From the NCBI GenBank assembly GCA_019119085.1, contig DWXT01000180.1, positions 1 through 21,407 on the forward strand: DNA of 21,407 bases. The letters run 5' to 3'. Position numbers and translations under genes: made by a program. A model generated the notes under the pieces. That model had not been told where the DNA came from and did no database searches. It worked only from the letters and a program-made list of their open reading frames with translations. This DNA comes from Flavonifractor avistercoris. Its GTDB lineage: Bacteria > Bacillota > Clostridia > Oscillospirales > Oscillospiraceae. Each line of letters starts with the position of its first letter. The stretch's first letter is position 1. This document shows, in pieces, positions 1 through 7,780 of this stretch.

Positions 1-188
1 GGGCGGGTACCTCCGCATTTTTTTGCTTATCTATTTACTTGGTACGTCTTCTCTAGGTGAATCTTATCCGCCTACTCTCAGGTGGAGGAACTCTGTAAGC
101 TTACCATGCTATAACAGCAGATCGTGGGTCGGCAGCGATGGAGTATTTCTGAAGGCGGGGAGATGTGGTCTCCATCTGTCCGCCAGTA
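1..188. other. Non-coding stretch downstream of the operon
   Basis: No convincing gene is seen here; the one plus-strand open frame lacks a ribosome-binding site and runs antisense into the ligase gene. On the minus strand this is the region just downstream of the last operon gene. It contains an imperfect inverted repeat described separately. Nothing else was recognised. Confidence 0.5.
154..184 (-). terminator. Weak candidate terminator hairpin after the ligase gene
   Basis: Inverted repeat with 12-base arms (GGCGGGGAGATG and CATCTGTCCGCC) that match at 10 of 12 positions, starting 5 bases beyond the ligase stop codon in the minus direction. No clear U-run follows, only TTCAGAAAT, so it could be a 3'-end stabilising hairpin instead of a true intrinsic terminator. 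Position at the end of a 12-gene operon is the main argument. Confidence 0.35.
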
Positions 189-1622
189 TTAGAGTGATGT
201 TTCCAGGGCCCGGTACAATGTCTTGCCCGCCTCATTTTTCGGGATCTCCTCCAGCATATGGAGGCGGAAGGTCCTGGGTGGGAAGTGCAGCTGCCCGCTC
301 AGGTAGTCCAGCATCTGGAACGGCAGCTCCGGCTCCCGGCTGTCGTGGAACACCTCTAGGCAGTCGTCCGTGCCTACGCAGGCAAATCCCACCCCTGCAA
401 ACCGGGCCGAGAGGAGGCGCTCCACCTCATCCAGGCTGACCCGGCTGCCGTAGAGCTTGACGAACCGCTTCTTCCGCCCCACGATGGAGTAGAAGCCCTC
501 TTCGTCCCGCTTCGCCATGTCGCCGGTATGTAGCTCGCCGTGCCACTGGTTCCCCAGCAGCAGTTCCTCCGCGTTCCGGGCATAGCCCATGGCCACGTTA
601 GGCCCCCGGTAGACCAGCTCGCCCATCCTGCCCGCCTCTGTCAGCACGGCGCCGTCCTCCCCCAGCAGTTCAAAGGAGCCGCCGGGCACCGGGATACCCA
701 TGCAGCCGCACTTCTCCACCGCCCGCTCGGCAGGCAGGTAGCCCATGCGGGGGGCAGCCTCGGTCTGGCCGTACATGACATAGAACCGGCGGCCGGTGTG
801 CGCCGCCCAGTCGGCAAATTCCCGGTGAAGGGGTTCGGGCAGCTTGCCCCCCGCCTGGGTCAGGGTGTGCAGGGCGGGCAGCTCCATGTCCATCAGCCCC
901 ACCCGCCGGTACATCTGATAGGTGTAGGGCACCCCGGCCAGGGAGGTGACGTCTTCCCGGCGCACCAGTTCCCAGAAGGGCTTCTCCACCACGCTGCGGC
1001 GGGTGAGCACCACCGCAGCCCCGGCCAGCAGATGGGTGTTGAGGATGGACATGCCGTAGGAGTAGCTCATGGCCAGGTTGGTGACCGGCCGCTCCCCCTC
1101 ATCCAGGCGGAGGTACTCCACGATGGAGCGGGTATTGGCGTCCAGGTTTTTCCCGGTCAGGCGCACCAGCTTGGGGCTGCCCGTGCTGCCCGAGGTGGTG
1201 AGCAGCAGGGCCAGCTCCGGGTGGAGCTCCGGCCCCGTGCGGTCTCCGTCCCGGAGCAGGACACTGTCCTCCAGCTCCAGCGCCGGGGTGAAGGAAGACA
1301 GCAGCGCCCGGGTCTCGTCCGGCAGATCCCCCGGCGCCAGCACGAAAGCCGGGCGGTAGGTCTTCATCAGTCCGGCCAGTTGGGCCGGGGCGATGCGGGC
1401 GTCCAGCAGGAGGGGCACCGCGCCGGTGCGCAGGCAGGCGAAATAGCCCAGCAGACTGCCCGGCGTGTTCTCGCACAGCAGGAAGACCAGCCGGTGCCCC
1501 CCCACCGCCCGCTCCAGCCGCCCGGCGGCGGCGTTCAGATCACCCAGGGTGTACCGGCGGCCCTCCTCCGTTACAGCCAGAAGGCGCTCCGGCTCCCGGT
1601 CACAGCGCGCAAACAGTTCCAT
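189..1622 (-). CDS. AMP-dependent acyl ligase (ANL superfamily)
   Basis: A 477-residue adenylate-forming enzyme that activates a carboxylic acid as acyl-AMP and passes it to a thiol (CoA or a carrier protein). Visible core motifs: the P-loop TTSGSTGSPK (142-151), YGQTEAAP (284-291), GELVYRGPNVAMGYA (334-348), HTGD with Asp368, the hinge region VGRKKRFVKLYGSRVSLDEVE (about 381-401), and PKNEAGK ending in the catalytic Lys467. The set is complete, so the enzyme should be active. The ATG at 1622 is chosen because GGAGAGGAG lies 8 bases upstream; a GTG at 1631 would sit on that site. It is the last gene of the operon, 32 bases after the tautomerase. With an acyl carrier protein in the same operon, loading of that carrier (as DltA does for DltC) is a reasonable inference. 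The acid substrate cannot be read from sequence. Confidence 0.88.
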   Translation of the reverse strand: MELFARCDREPERLLAVTEEGRRYTLGDLNAAAGRLERAVGGHRLVFLLCENTPGSLLGYFACLRTGAVPLLLDARIAPAQLAGLMKTYRPAFVLAPGDLPDETRALLSSFTPALELEDSVLLRDGDRTGPELHPELALLLTTSGSTGSPKLVRLTGKNLDANTRSIVEYLRLDEGERPVTNLAMSYSYGMSILNTHLLAGAAVVLTRRSVVEKPFWELVRREDVTSLAGVPYTYQMYRRVGLMDMELPALHTLTQAGGKLPEPLHREFADWAAHTGRRFYVMYGQTEAAPRMGYLPAERAVEKCGCMGIPVPGGSFELLGEDGAVLTEAGRMGELVYRGPNVAMGYARNAEELLLGNQWHGELHTGDMAKRDEEGFYSIVGRKKRFVKLYGSRVSLDEVERLLSARFAGVGFACVGTDDCLEVFHDSREPELPFQMLDYLSGQLHFPPRTFRLHMLEEIPKNEAGKTLYRALETSL

Positions 1623-1654
1623 GACATCCACTCCTCTCCGCGTCCAAGGCGCGC

Positions 1655-2095
1655 TCAGCGCCCGTCCGTCAGCTCCTGGATCACCGTCTTCACCGCCTCA
1701 GGCAGGGCGTCGTACCAGGCCTGTTCCTGACCGGCCGGCGGGAAGACCGTTCCGAACTTCAGGATGTTGGTGGGCTCGATGCTGGAGAGATCACACCAGA
1801 TAAAGGGCTGTTCAAAATCGCACACCCCGCTCACCCGCCTGGTCAGCTCCAGCATCAGGGCCTTGTTCTGCTCCGGCGTGCGGCAGCGCACATCGCCGCG
1901 GATCCACATGTGCCGGCCCATGGGCCGGCCGGCCACAAAGCGGTTTTCATCGGGTACCTCGTCGATGATCACCTGCACATAGTAGGGCGGCGCCCCGGTC
2001 TGGGCCACATGGCCGTCGGTAATGGCCTGGGCCACCGCCTGCTTCTGCTCCCTGGTGAGCCGGTTTTCGTTGACATAGACATGATAGGTCGGCAT
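1655..2095 (-). CDS. Tautomerase-superfamily protein, cis-CaaD-like
   Basis: A 146-residue protein whose N-terminus (MPTYHVYVNENRLT) exposes the catalytic Pro1 after Met removal, as in 4-oxalocrotonate tautomerase and relatives. Its length and pattern fit the trimeric cis-3-chloroacrylic acid dehalogenase-like group (Pfam Tautomerase_3). From memory of that family, Pro1 and His28 (ITDGH) are kept and arginines lie near positions 69-71. The residues equivalent to the dehalogenase Tyr103 and Glu114 appear replaced, so dehalogenation is unlikely and a keto-enol tautomerase or hydratase-like role is more plausible. The ATG at 2095 has GGAGG 7 bases upstream. The gene lies 12 bases after luxC and 32 before the ligase, inside the operon. 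Its substrate may be an unsaturated or oxo-acid intermediate of the reduction module, but that is inference. Confidence 0.82.
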   Translation of the reverse strand: MPTYHVYVNENRLTREQKQAVAQAITDGHVAQTGAPPYYVQVIIDEVPDENRFVAGRPMGRHMWIRGDVRCRTPEQNKALMLELTRRVSGVCDFEQPFIWCDLSSIEPTNILKFGTVFPPAGQEQAWYDALPEAVKTVIQELTDGR

Positions 2096-2107
2096 ATGTC
2101 GCCCTCC

Positions 2108-3298
2108 TTAGCCGATGACGCGGGACAGGCTGGCAATCAGATCCTTGCCGTCCCATATGGTGTCGAAATCCAGAGCACGGCCCATGGGCACCACCCGATC
2201 CACCCCTCTGGCACCCAGCCGGGCCAGCAGGGCGGCCGTCTGATCCGGATCCACCCCGCCGCACACCAGAGTCTGTACCTTTGGGGTGAGCAGAGGCGGA
2301 AGCTCCTCCATGCTACCCAGCGTTCCCTGGTAGAACAGGCCGAAGCCCCCCTTCAGCGGGGGCAGCGGTCCCGCCGGACAGGCCAGCTCCGCCACATAGA
2401 CCAGATTGCCTCCGTACCGCGCTATCCGGGTCACCGCCGGGGCCTGCATGGTCATGGCGCTGAGACACAGCCGCTCCAGCTTGCGGGCGGTCTGGAAGGG
2501 GCCGAAGGGGTAGCGCCGGGCCGCCTGGGCGGCCACGGCCTCCCACCAGCGGCTCCGGCAGGTCTCCTCTCCCCCGTCCTCCAGCCACAGCACCAGCTGA
2601 GGGCTGGAGCAGGCGTTCTGATCCATCTGATAGGTGTCGTTATAAAACCGCCGGGCCAGTTCCGCCATGCCGTCCTCATCCAGCTCCGAAACCGCACGCC
2701 GGCTCAGCACGGCCAGGGACCAGCGGTCTGGAAAGCACAACTCCACAGCGTGAGGGGGCATAGGCATGGCCCGCACCGCCGCCACCGTGTCGTCGCCGCC
2801 CCACACCACCCGGGCATCACAGCGGGCACACCAGGCGGCGGTGGCCCCGCTGTCCCGGGGATAGGTGATCAGGCCGGTGTGGGCCCGGACAGCGGCGTGC
2901 TCCGGCCGGTCCAGCACCCGGCGCAGGACGGCCAGGAGGGCCGCCTCTCCCTCCGCCCGGCGGCTGGACAGGCGCACCACGTTGGCGTTGCCCGCCAGCA
3001 GGCCCGTGGCCAGGGTGTAGGCAAACAGGGCCGGCACGTTGGCGGGCGCCAGGTGAAAGACCAGCCCCCGGCCCAGCCGGGGCAGCGGGGCGGCATGCCG
3101 CCGGGCCAGCGCCTCCAGGTGGGCGGGACGGCACCAGAAGGCCAGGGCGGCCTCCGCCTCCCGCCGCCGGGTGGCGGGATCCCGGCGCAGCTCCGCCGAC
3201 AAATCCGCCAGAAAATCCACCGCCCGGGGGTCAAAGGGGGCCCAGGGGGTGGCCTCCGGCTCCGCCGTGCCGGCCAGCAGGGTCACGTCATCCCTCAT
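2108..3298 (-). CDS. luxC-like: LuxC-type acyl-CoA/acyl-protein reductase
   Basis: A 396-residue member of the LuxC family (Pfam LuxC, aldehyde dehydrogenase fold). It reduces a thioester-bound acyl group to an aldehyde with NADPH after transfer to its own cysteine. Visible are the nucleotide-binding-type segment FHLAPANVPALFAY (81-94), WGGDDTV (166-172), and the catalytic-cysteine block YQMDQNACSSPQ with Cys230. The start overlaps the end of luxE by 11 bases, so translation is coupled. A GTG at 3307 is an alternative start: GGGGG lies 4 bases before the GTG and 13 before the ATG, so neither spacing is ideal. No luciferase (luxAB) genes are present, so bioluminescence is not the purpose. In light-emitting bacteria LuxC works with LuxE, which lies directly upstream here. 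Acyl chain length is unknown; short acids such as succinate are possible given the neighbouring pathway. Confidence 0.88.
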   Translation of the reverse strand: MRDDVTLLAGTAEPEATPWAPFDPRAVDFLADLSAELRRDPATRRREAEAALAFWCRPAHLEALARRHAAPLPRLGRGLVFHLAPANVPALFAYTLATGLLAGNANVVRLSSRRAEGEAALLAVLRRVLDRPEHAAVRAHTGLITYPRDSGATAAWCARCDARVVWGGDDTVAAVRAMPMPPHAVELCFPDRWSLAVLSRRAVSELDEDGMAELARRFYNDTYQMDQNACSSPQLVLWLEDGGEETCRSRWWEAVAAQAARRYPFGPFQTARKLERLCLSAMTMQAPAVTRIARYGGNLVYVAELACPAGPLPPLKGGFGLFYQGTLGSMEELPPLLTPKVQTLVCGGVDPDQTAALLARLGARGVDRVVPMGRALDFDTIWDGKDLIASLSRVIG

Positions 3299-4358
3299 AG
3301 GTATCACTGCACCCCCTTACCTCGGCCCGGGGCACCCGCCCGGTCACCCGAAAATATTTGCCCAGCCGCCCGCAGGGGCAGTCGTCCTCCCCCAGCAGTA
3401 CCCCCAGATCCTCGGTGAGCAGGGAGTGGCCCGGATAGGAGCGGGGCAGCAGGGAGAGCACCTGGAGCACCCCCTCCTCCCCCGGTTCGCAGAGGGAGAA
3501 GTCCCCGCTTCGCCGCACCACCACGTCTGACCAGACGCTGGCGTGGAGGTGGCCGCAGGGGCACTCCATGTAGATGCAGCCGGTCTGCTCCGCCATGCCG
3601 TAGTAGTTGTATACCTGCTCCACGCCGGTGGCCGCCGCCACCCGGGCCTTGAATTCCTCAGGGGATACCGCCTCACCGGCCAGCTTCTTCCACCCGCCGC
3701 CGTGGACCAGGATCCCGTCGGGGATGGACAGACGCTCCCCCGCCTCCTCCAGGGCGCGGATCACGTGCTTCCAGATCATGAAGGTGAAGCCGAATAGGAA
3801 GATGCGCTCTCCCCGGTGCCGCTCCAGAAAGGCGCGCACCCCGTCCAGATCCAGCTCCATATTCTCGTCCAGGGCGTAGCAGGTGCGGGAGCCCAGCAGG
3901 GCGAAGCCCAGGATACCCGCCCCCCGGGCGGAGAACATAGTGCGGTCCCGCAGTACCTTCCGGCTGTCCAGCACCAGGTAGGGCAGCCGCCGCTCCCCCA
4001 GGAAGTCGGACATGATGTGGCACAGGGCCTGCTGCTGCCGGGCGGCGGTGTCCGCGTCCAGGAAAATCCGGGACACCCGCTGCCCCGTGGTGCCGGAGGA
4101 GGTGAGGGTCTTGAACACCTGCTCCTCCGGGATGCTGCGCAGTGCCAGCTCCTTGAACAGGCCCACCGGCAGCATGGGCGCGTCCTCCGGCGCGTCCAGC
4201 ACCTCTGGCGTCCCCAGGGCGTCCAGCAGCCGGCCGTACTCCGGGCAGCAATCCCGGTGGAGCCGGGTGAGCTCGGAAAGGCCCTGGGTAAACAGGGCCC
4301 GCTTCTCCGCCCGGGCCAGGGCGTATGGCCTGCCCCCCAGCAGCCTGTCATAATCCAT
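3288..4358 (-). CDS. luxE-like: LuxE-type acyl-protein synthetase
   Basis: A 356-residue member of the LuxE acyl-protein synthetase family (related to phenylacetate-CoA ligases). It activates a carboxylic acid with ATP, holds the acyl group on a cysteine and hands it to LuxC for reduction. Visible are the AMP-binding loop TLTSSGTTGQ (84-93), YNYYGMAEQTG (250-260) and LLTEDLG (313-319). Two Cys-Pro-Cys-Gly pairs occur (266-269 and 327-330). A cysteine near the C-terminus (Cys350, six residues from the end) sits where the known acyl-accepting cysteine of LuxE is found. ATG at 4358 with GGAG 5 bases upstream. It overlaps the preceding hydrolase gene by 11 bases and the following luxC by 11, so the three are translationally coupled. 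Together with LuxC it forms a carboxylate reductase; the acid is unknown. Confidence 0.88.
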   Translation of the reverse strand: MDYDRLLGGRPYALARAEKRALFTQGLSELTRLHRDCCPEYGRLLDALGTPEVLDAPEDAPMLPVGLFKELALRSIPEEQVFKTLTSSGTTGQRVSRIFLDADTAARQQQALCHIMSDFLGERRLPYLVLDSRKVLRDRTMFSARGAGILGFALLGSRTCYALDENMELDLDGVRAFLERHRGERIFLFGFTFMIWKHVIRALEEAGERLSIPDGILVHGGGWKKLAGEAVSPEEFKARVAAATGVEQVYNYYGMAEQTGCIYMECPCGHLHASVWSDVVVRRSGDFSLCEPGEEGVLQVLSLLPRSYPGHSLLTEDLGVLLGEDDCPCGRLGKYFRVTGRVPRAEVRGCSDTYEG

Positions 4359-5004
4359 CCTGGCTCCACTCCTCTCCTGTCAAGGTGTAGGGCGCACCGT
4401 GGCCCGGGCAGATCCGCAGCCCCGGCGGCAGCTGCGCCAGAAAGGGTCTGGTTCTGGCCCGGTAGTCCGTCTCGCTCCCGCCGGGCAGGCGGAGGATCAC
4501 CTTCTCCCCCGGGATCAGGTAGTCCCCGGAGAAAAAGGTATCGCCGTCCAGAAAAATGCCCGCGCTGCCCGGGGTGTGGCCGGGCAGCGCCTCACATTGC
4601 AGCCGGTGCCCCTGCCATACCGTCTCCCAGCGCCGCTCATAGGGCAGCTCCGCCGGGGCGCAGACAAAGGGGGGATAGGACACCCCCGGCTTGCCCCGGA
4701 AGGTCAGATAGACCTCCATCCGCTGGGTCATGTTGAGCCGCTTGTCCTGAAGGTTGGCGCTGCACGCGGCGGTGGCCGCCGCCGGTACCCCGGGCCAGCG
4801 GCGGCGCAGGGCCTCCAGGCCGGCCATATGGTCGCAGTGCTCGTGGGTGAGGAGGATCAGCTCCGGCTTCCAGCCCAGCCGCTCCAGCAGCTCCAGCGGC
4901 CCCCGGGGGTGGTTGGGGTCAATCACCACCGCCCGGCCGTTCTCTCCCAGGAGATAGCAGTTGCTCTCCGTCAGAGGGTCAATCCACCGCTCCAGACTCA
5001 GCAC
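4348..5004 (-). CDS. Metallo-beta-lactamase-fold hydrolase, possible acyl-ACP thioesterase
   Basis: A 218-residue MBL-fold hydrolase of the glyoxalase II-like type. Metal ligands are all visible: THEHCDH (His54, His56, Asp58, His59), GHTPGS (His143), SGD (Asp161) and GHG (His202), consistent with a binuclear zinc or iron centre. No signal peptide, so cytoplasmic. The start is a GTG at 5004, three bases after the acyl carrier protein stop codon, with GGAG about 10 bases upstream. The gene overlaps luxE by 11 bases. MBL-fold enzymes next to carrier proteins are known as thioesterases that release acyl chains from the carrier. That role is suggested here by position only; glyoxalase-like detoxification of an aldehyde adduct is an alternative, since the LuxC reaction makes aldehydes. 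Confidence 0.85.
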   Translation of the reverse strand: MLSLERWIDPLTESNCYLLGENGRAVVIDPNHPRGPLELLERLGWKPELILLTHEHCDHMAGLEALRRRWPGVPAAATAACSANLQDKRLNMTQRMEVYLTFRGKPGVSYPPFVCAPAELPYERRWETVWQGHRLQCEALPGHTPGSAGIFLDGDTFFSGDYLIPGEKVILRLPGGSETDYRARTRPFLAQLPPGLRICPGHGAPYTLTGEEWSQDGL

Positions 5005-5007
5005 GGC

Positions 5008-5244
5008 TCAGAGCTCCACGCCGTATTTGGCCAGGATCTCCTTCCCCTTCTCGTAGGAGGAGAAGTCCAGCACATCCACCGTGCCCAGGCTGATCCCGAA
5101 GGTCTCCTCCAGATCGCCCATTAAATCCATATGACCCAGCGAGTCCCACAGGGGGATGCCCTGATACTTCAGCCCGGGCAGATCCTCCGGCTTGACCTTA
5201 AACGAGGTGAGAAACAGGTGGTCGTATTTTTCCAAATTCGTCAT
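5008..5244 (-). CDS. acpP-like: Acyl carrier protein
   Basis: A 78-residue acyl carrier protein. The phosphopantetheine site is WDSLGHMDLMGDLEETFGI, with Ser35 as the attachment serine in the usual D-S-L context, followed by the helix III acidic patch. The open frame extends further upstream, but the ATG at 5244 is chosen because it matches family length and has AAGGAAA about 9 bases upstream. It starts the second half of the operon, 86 bases after abfT with a GC-rich hairpin in between. It is immediately followed by the MBL hydrolase, LuxE and LuxC. It is not in a fatty-acid synthesis cluster, so it is probably a dedicated carrier for the activated acid of this operon. The AMP ligase or LuxE could load it. 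A holo-ACP synthase is not present in the window. Confidence 0.9.
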   Translation of the reverse strand: MTNLEKYDHLFLTSFKVKPEDLPGLKYQGIPLWDSLGHMDLMGDLEETFGISLGTVDVLDFSSYEKGKEILAKYGVEL

Positions 5245-5276
5245 GTCCGGTTTCCTTTCCCGCCAGAAGCAGAACC

Positions 5277-5312
5277 GCGGCGCGGAGTTGGCCGGGGCCG
5301 GCTCCGCGCCGC
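5277..5312 (-). repeat. GC-rich hairpin between abfT and the acyl carrier protein
   Basis: Perfect 11-base inverted repeat (GCGGCGCGGAG and CTCCGCGCCGC) around a 14-base loop that can itself pair (GGCC/GGCC). It lies 18 bases after the abfT stop codon. No U-run follows on the minus strand (GGTTCTGCTTC), so it is better read as a leaky terminator, RNA-processing site or stability element separating the 4-hydroxybutyrate half from the acyl-reduction half of the operon. Confidence 0.6.
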
Positions 5313-5330
5313 AGCGCGGCCGCATGGCAC

Positions 5331-6626
5331 TTAATATTTCTGATGGAATCTCTTCTCGTACTCTTCCTTGAGGGCGTCACGGAAGTCGGGGTGTGCGATC
5401 TCGATAAGGTTGCGGGCCCGCTGGCGCAGGGTCTGGCCCTTCAGGGCCGCCGCGCCGTACTCGGTGACGATGTAGTCCACATCATTGCGGCTGGTGGTGA
5501 CGGCGGCTCCCTCGTCCAGCAGGGGGACAATTTTGGAGATCTTGCCCTTGACGGTGGAGGGCATGGCCATGATGGAGACGCCGCCCTTGCTGGCGGAGGC
5601 TCCGCGGACAAAGTCCACCTGGCCGCCCACGCCGGAGATCTGCTTGGGCCCGATGCTCTCGGAGGCCACCTGGCCCATCAGATCCACCTGCACGCAGGAG
5701 TTGATGGACACCAGCTTCTCGTTCTGGGCGATGACGAAGGGGTTGTTGACGTAGTCCACCGGGCGCAGCTCCACGTCGGGGTTGTGATCCACGAAGTCGT
5801 ACAGCCGGCGGGTGCCCATCAGGAAGGCCACCACGAACTTGCCGGGGTGGAGGGTCTTTTTGGCGTTGGTAATGACGCCGGCCTCAGCCAGCTCCACCAC
5901 GCCGTCGGAGAACATCTCAGAGTGGATGCCCAGATCCTTTTTGTTCTTCAGGAAGAGGAGCACTGCGTCCGGGATGGCGCCGATGCCCAGCTGGAGGGTG
6001 GCCCCATCGGGAATCAGGGAAGCACAGTGCTCGCCGATGGCCTTTTCGATGTCGCCGATCTTGGGGGGCGCCAGCTCAATCAGGGGAGCCTCATGCTCCA
6101 CGATGCAGTCCAGATCCTCCACAGACACCAGGCTGTAGGGGCCGGTCCAGGGCATCTGGGGGTTGACCTGTGCGATAACTGTTTTGGCCTGCTTCACCGC
6201 CTCCTGGGTATAGTCCACCGACACGCCTAGGGAGCACATGCCGTTCTCGTCCGGCGGGGTGACCATGACCATGGCCACATCCACAGGCATGGTGGTGCTG
6301 AACTGGCGGGGCACCTCAAAGAAGAAGCTGGGGGTAAAGTCGCCCCGGCCCTCTGCAATGGCATCCCGGGTGCTGCCGCCCACAAAGAAAGCGTTGTGGC
6401 GGAAGTTCTCGGCGTACTCCGGCTTGCAGTACTCGCCCTTACCCATGGCCACCATGTGGACGATCTCCACGTTCTTGTAGGCCTTGGCGTTGGACACCAT
6501 CACATCCAGCAGATAGGAGGGCTCGCCGCAGGCGTGGGCCACAACGACCCGGTCGCCGGACTTGATGTGATTGACCGCCTCTTCCGCCGTCATCAAATGC
6601 TGCTTATAATATTCTTTCCAGCTCAT
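5331..6626 (-). CDS. abfT: 4-hydroxybutyrate CoA-transferase
   Basis: A 431-residue family I CoA-transferase that swaps CoA between acetyl-CoA (or another acyl-CoA) and 4-hydroxybutyrate, giving 4-hydroxybutyryl-CoA, the substrate of the dehydratase encoded upstream. Visible are GIGAIPDAVL (214-223), the catalytic glutamate in LGIHSEMFSDG (Glu237, matching Glu238 of the Clostridium aminobutyricum enzyme by recollection), and VTEYGAAALKG near the C-terminus. The open frame extends 28 codons upstream, but the ATG at 6626 (MSWKEYYKQH) is chosen because it fits the family and lies just beyond the dehydrogenase stop at 6658. The ribosome-binding site is weak (AGAAAG). The gene follows the GldA-type dehydrogenase and precedes a hairpin and the carrier protein. 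Acetate/butyrate-type transferases are close relatives, but abfD in the same operon supports this assignment. Confidence 0.9.
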   Translation of the reverse strand: MSWKEYYKQHLMTAEEAVNHIKSGDRVVVAHACGEPSYLLDVMVSNAKAYKNVEIVHMVAMGKGEYCKPEYAENFRHNAFFVGGSTRDAIAEGRGDFTPSFFFEVPRQFSTTMPVDVAMVMVTPPDENGMCSLGVSVDYTQEAVKQAKTVIAQVNPQMPWTGPYSLVSVEDLDCIVEHEAPLIELAPPKIGDIEKAIGEHCASLIPDGATLQLGIGAIPDAVLLFLKNKKDLGIHSEMFSDGVVELAEAGVITNAKKTLHPGKFVVAFLMGTRRLYDFVDHNPDVELRPVDYVNNPFVIAQNEKLVSINSCVQVDLMGQVASESIGPKQISGVGGQVDFVRGASASKGGVSIMAMPSTVKGKISKIVPLLDEGAAVTTSRNDVDYIVTEYGAAALKGQTLRQRARNLIEIAHPDFRDALKEEYEKRFHQKY

Positions 6627-6657
6627 ACTATTCACACTTTCTATCAAATTTCCCTGC

Positions 6658-7755
6658 TCAGCGGGCCAGGTAGGCACGGCCCATACGGTCGGCCTCCAGG
6701 ATGGCGTCATAGACCTCCTGGGCGGCGATGTCGGCCCGCAGATTCCGGGTGGACTGTGTGGGAACGCAGGCGGCCTCCGCCACTTTCTTCAGGGTTTCGG
6801 GCACGACCTCTTTTACCCCCAGCTGAGCCAGGGTCATCGGCAGCCCGGTGTCCTTCAGGAAGGAGAGCACCTGCTCCAGCTCCTCCTCCGGGGCCCTTTC
6901 CAGCACCAGCTGAGTCAGTGTGCCGAAGGCCACCTTCTCACCGTGATACATGCCGTGGGCCTGGGGCTCCTGGGCAAAGCCGTCGTTGATGGCGTGGGCC
7001 GCAGCCAGGCCGCCGTTCTCAAACCCCAGGCCGCTGAGATAGATGGACGCCTCCACCACGTCCTCCAGTTCGGGGGTGACCTGATGCCGGTCTACAGCAT
7101 CCAGGGCGTCCCGGCCCTTTTCCATCAGCAGGTCGTAGCACAGACGGGCCATCATCAGCCCAGTGTTGGACACGTTGCCCCGGGCCATGGTGCGGGCGCC
7201 GCTGTTTTTGCAGGCCCGGGCCTCAAACCAGGTGGACAGCGCGTCGCCCAGTCCGGCGGCGAAGAGCCGCCTGGGGGCCTCGGCGATGATGCCGGTATCT
7301 ACCAGAACCAGATCCGGATTGCGGCGCATGAGCACCGCCTTGATGACCACGCCCGCGTCGTTGTAGAGCACAGCCACGCCGGAACAGGGCGCGTCGTTGG
7401 AGGCCACGGTGGGGATGACCACGCAGGGCAGGCCCAGATTTTCTGCTGCGGCCTTGGCTGTGTCCAGGGCCTTTCCGCCGCCCATGCCCACGACCACGTC
7501 ACAGCCCTGGGCCTTGCATTCGTCCATTTTGGCAAAGACCTCGTCTTTGGTGGCCTCGCCGTGAAAGGTGGTGAACACTACCTGCTTCTCCTGGGCGGCC
7601 AGGCTGGCCTCCACCCGCTGGCCGAAGCGGACGCGGCTGTTGTCGGAGCAGATGACCAGGAATTTGTTTCCCAGCTTTTTGGCGCTGCGGCCCAGATTGT
7701 CCAGCTCTCCCGCGCCCTGCACATAGCGGGCGGGGGCTTTGATGGCATACGTCAT
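6658..7755 (-). CDS. gldA-like: GldA-type metal-dependent alcohol dehydrogenase
   Basis: A 365-residue iron/zinc-containing alcohol dehydrogenase of the glycerol dehydrogenase group, NAD-dependent and cytoplasmic. Visible are the dinucleotide-binding stretch GMGGGKALDTAKAAA (90-104), PTVASNDAPCS (115-125), and the metal ligands Asp171 (GLGDALS), His254 (AAAHAIND) and His271 (MYHGEK). These are the positions used by E. coli GldA. By overall pattern it is GldA-like, not the Fe-ADH type usually seen as 4-hydroxybutyrate dehydrogenase. In this operon the natural job would be interconversion of succinate semialdehyde and 4-hydroxybutyrate, or reduction of the aldehyde made by LuxC; this is inference. 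ATG at 7755 with AGGAG about 11 bases upstream; 25 bases follow the FabZ-like gene. Confidence 0.85.
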   Translation of the reverse strand: MTYAIKAPARYVQGAGELDNLGRSAKKLGNKFLVICSDNSRVRFGQRVEASLAAQEKQVVFTTFHGEATKDEVFAKMDECKAQGCDVVVGMGGGKALDTAKAAAENLGLPCVVIPTVASNDAPCSGVAVLYNDAGVVIKAVLMRRNPDLVLVDTGIIAEAPRRLFAAGLGDALSTWFEARACKNSGARTMARGNVSNTGLMMARLCYDLLMEKGRDALDAVDRHQVTPELEDVVEASIYLSGLGFENGGLAAAHAINDGFAQEPQAHGMYHGEKVAFGTLTQLVLERAPEEELEQVLSFLKDTGLPMTLAQLGVKEVVPETLKKVAEAACVPTQSTRNLRADIAAQEVYDAILEADRMGRAYLAR

Positions 7756-7780
7756 GTCGTGACAGTCTCCTTTTCCTGTA

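Noticed and set aside
2108..4358. Bioluminescence locus because of luxC and luxE
   Set aside because: No luxAB luciferase or flavin reductase genes are present, and the context is C4-acid fermentation.
540..4736. Several long plus-strand open frames opposite the ligase, luxC and luxE genes
   Set aside because: They are antisense shadows of high-GC genes, with low-complexity Gly/Pro/Arg/His content, no domains and no ribosome-binding sites.
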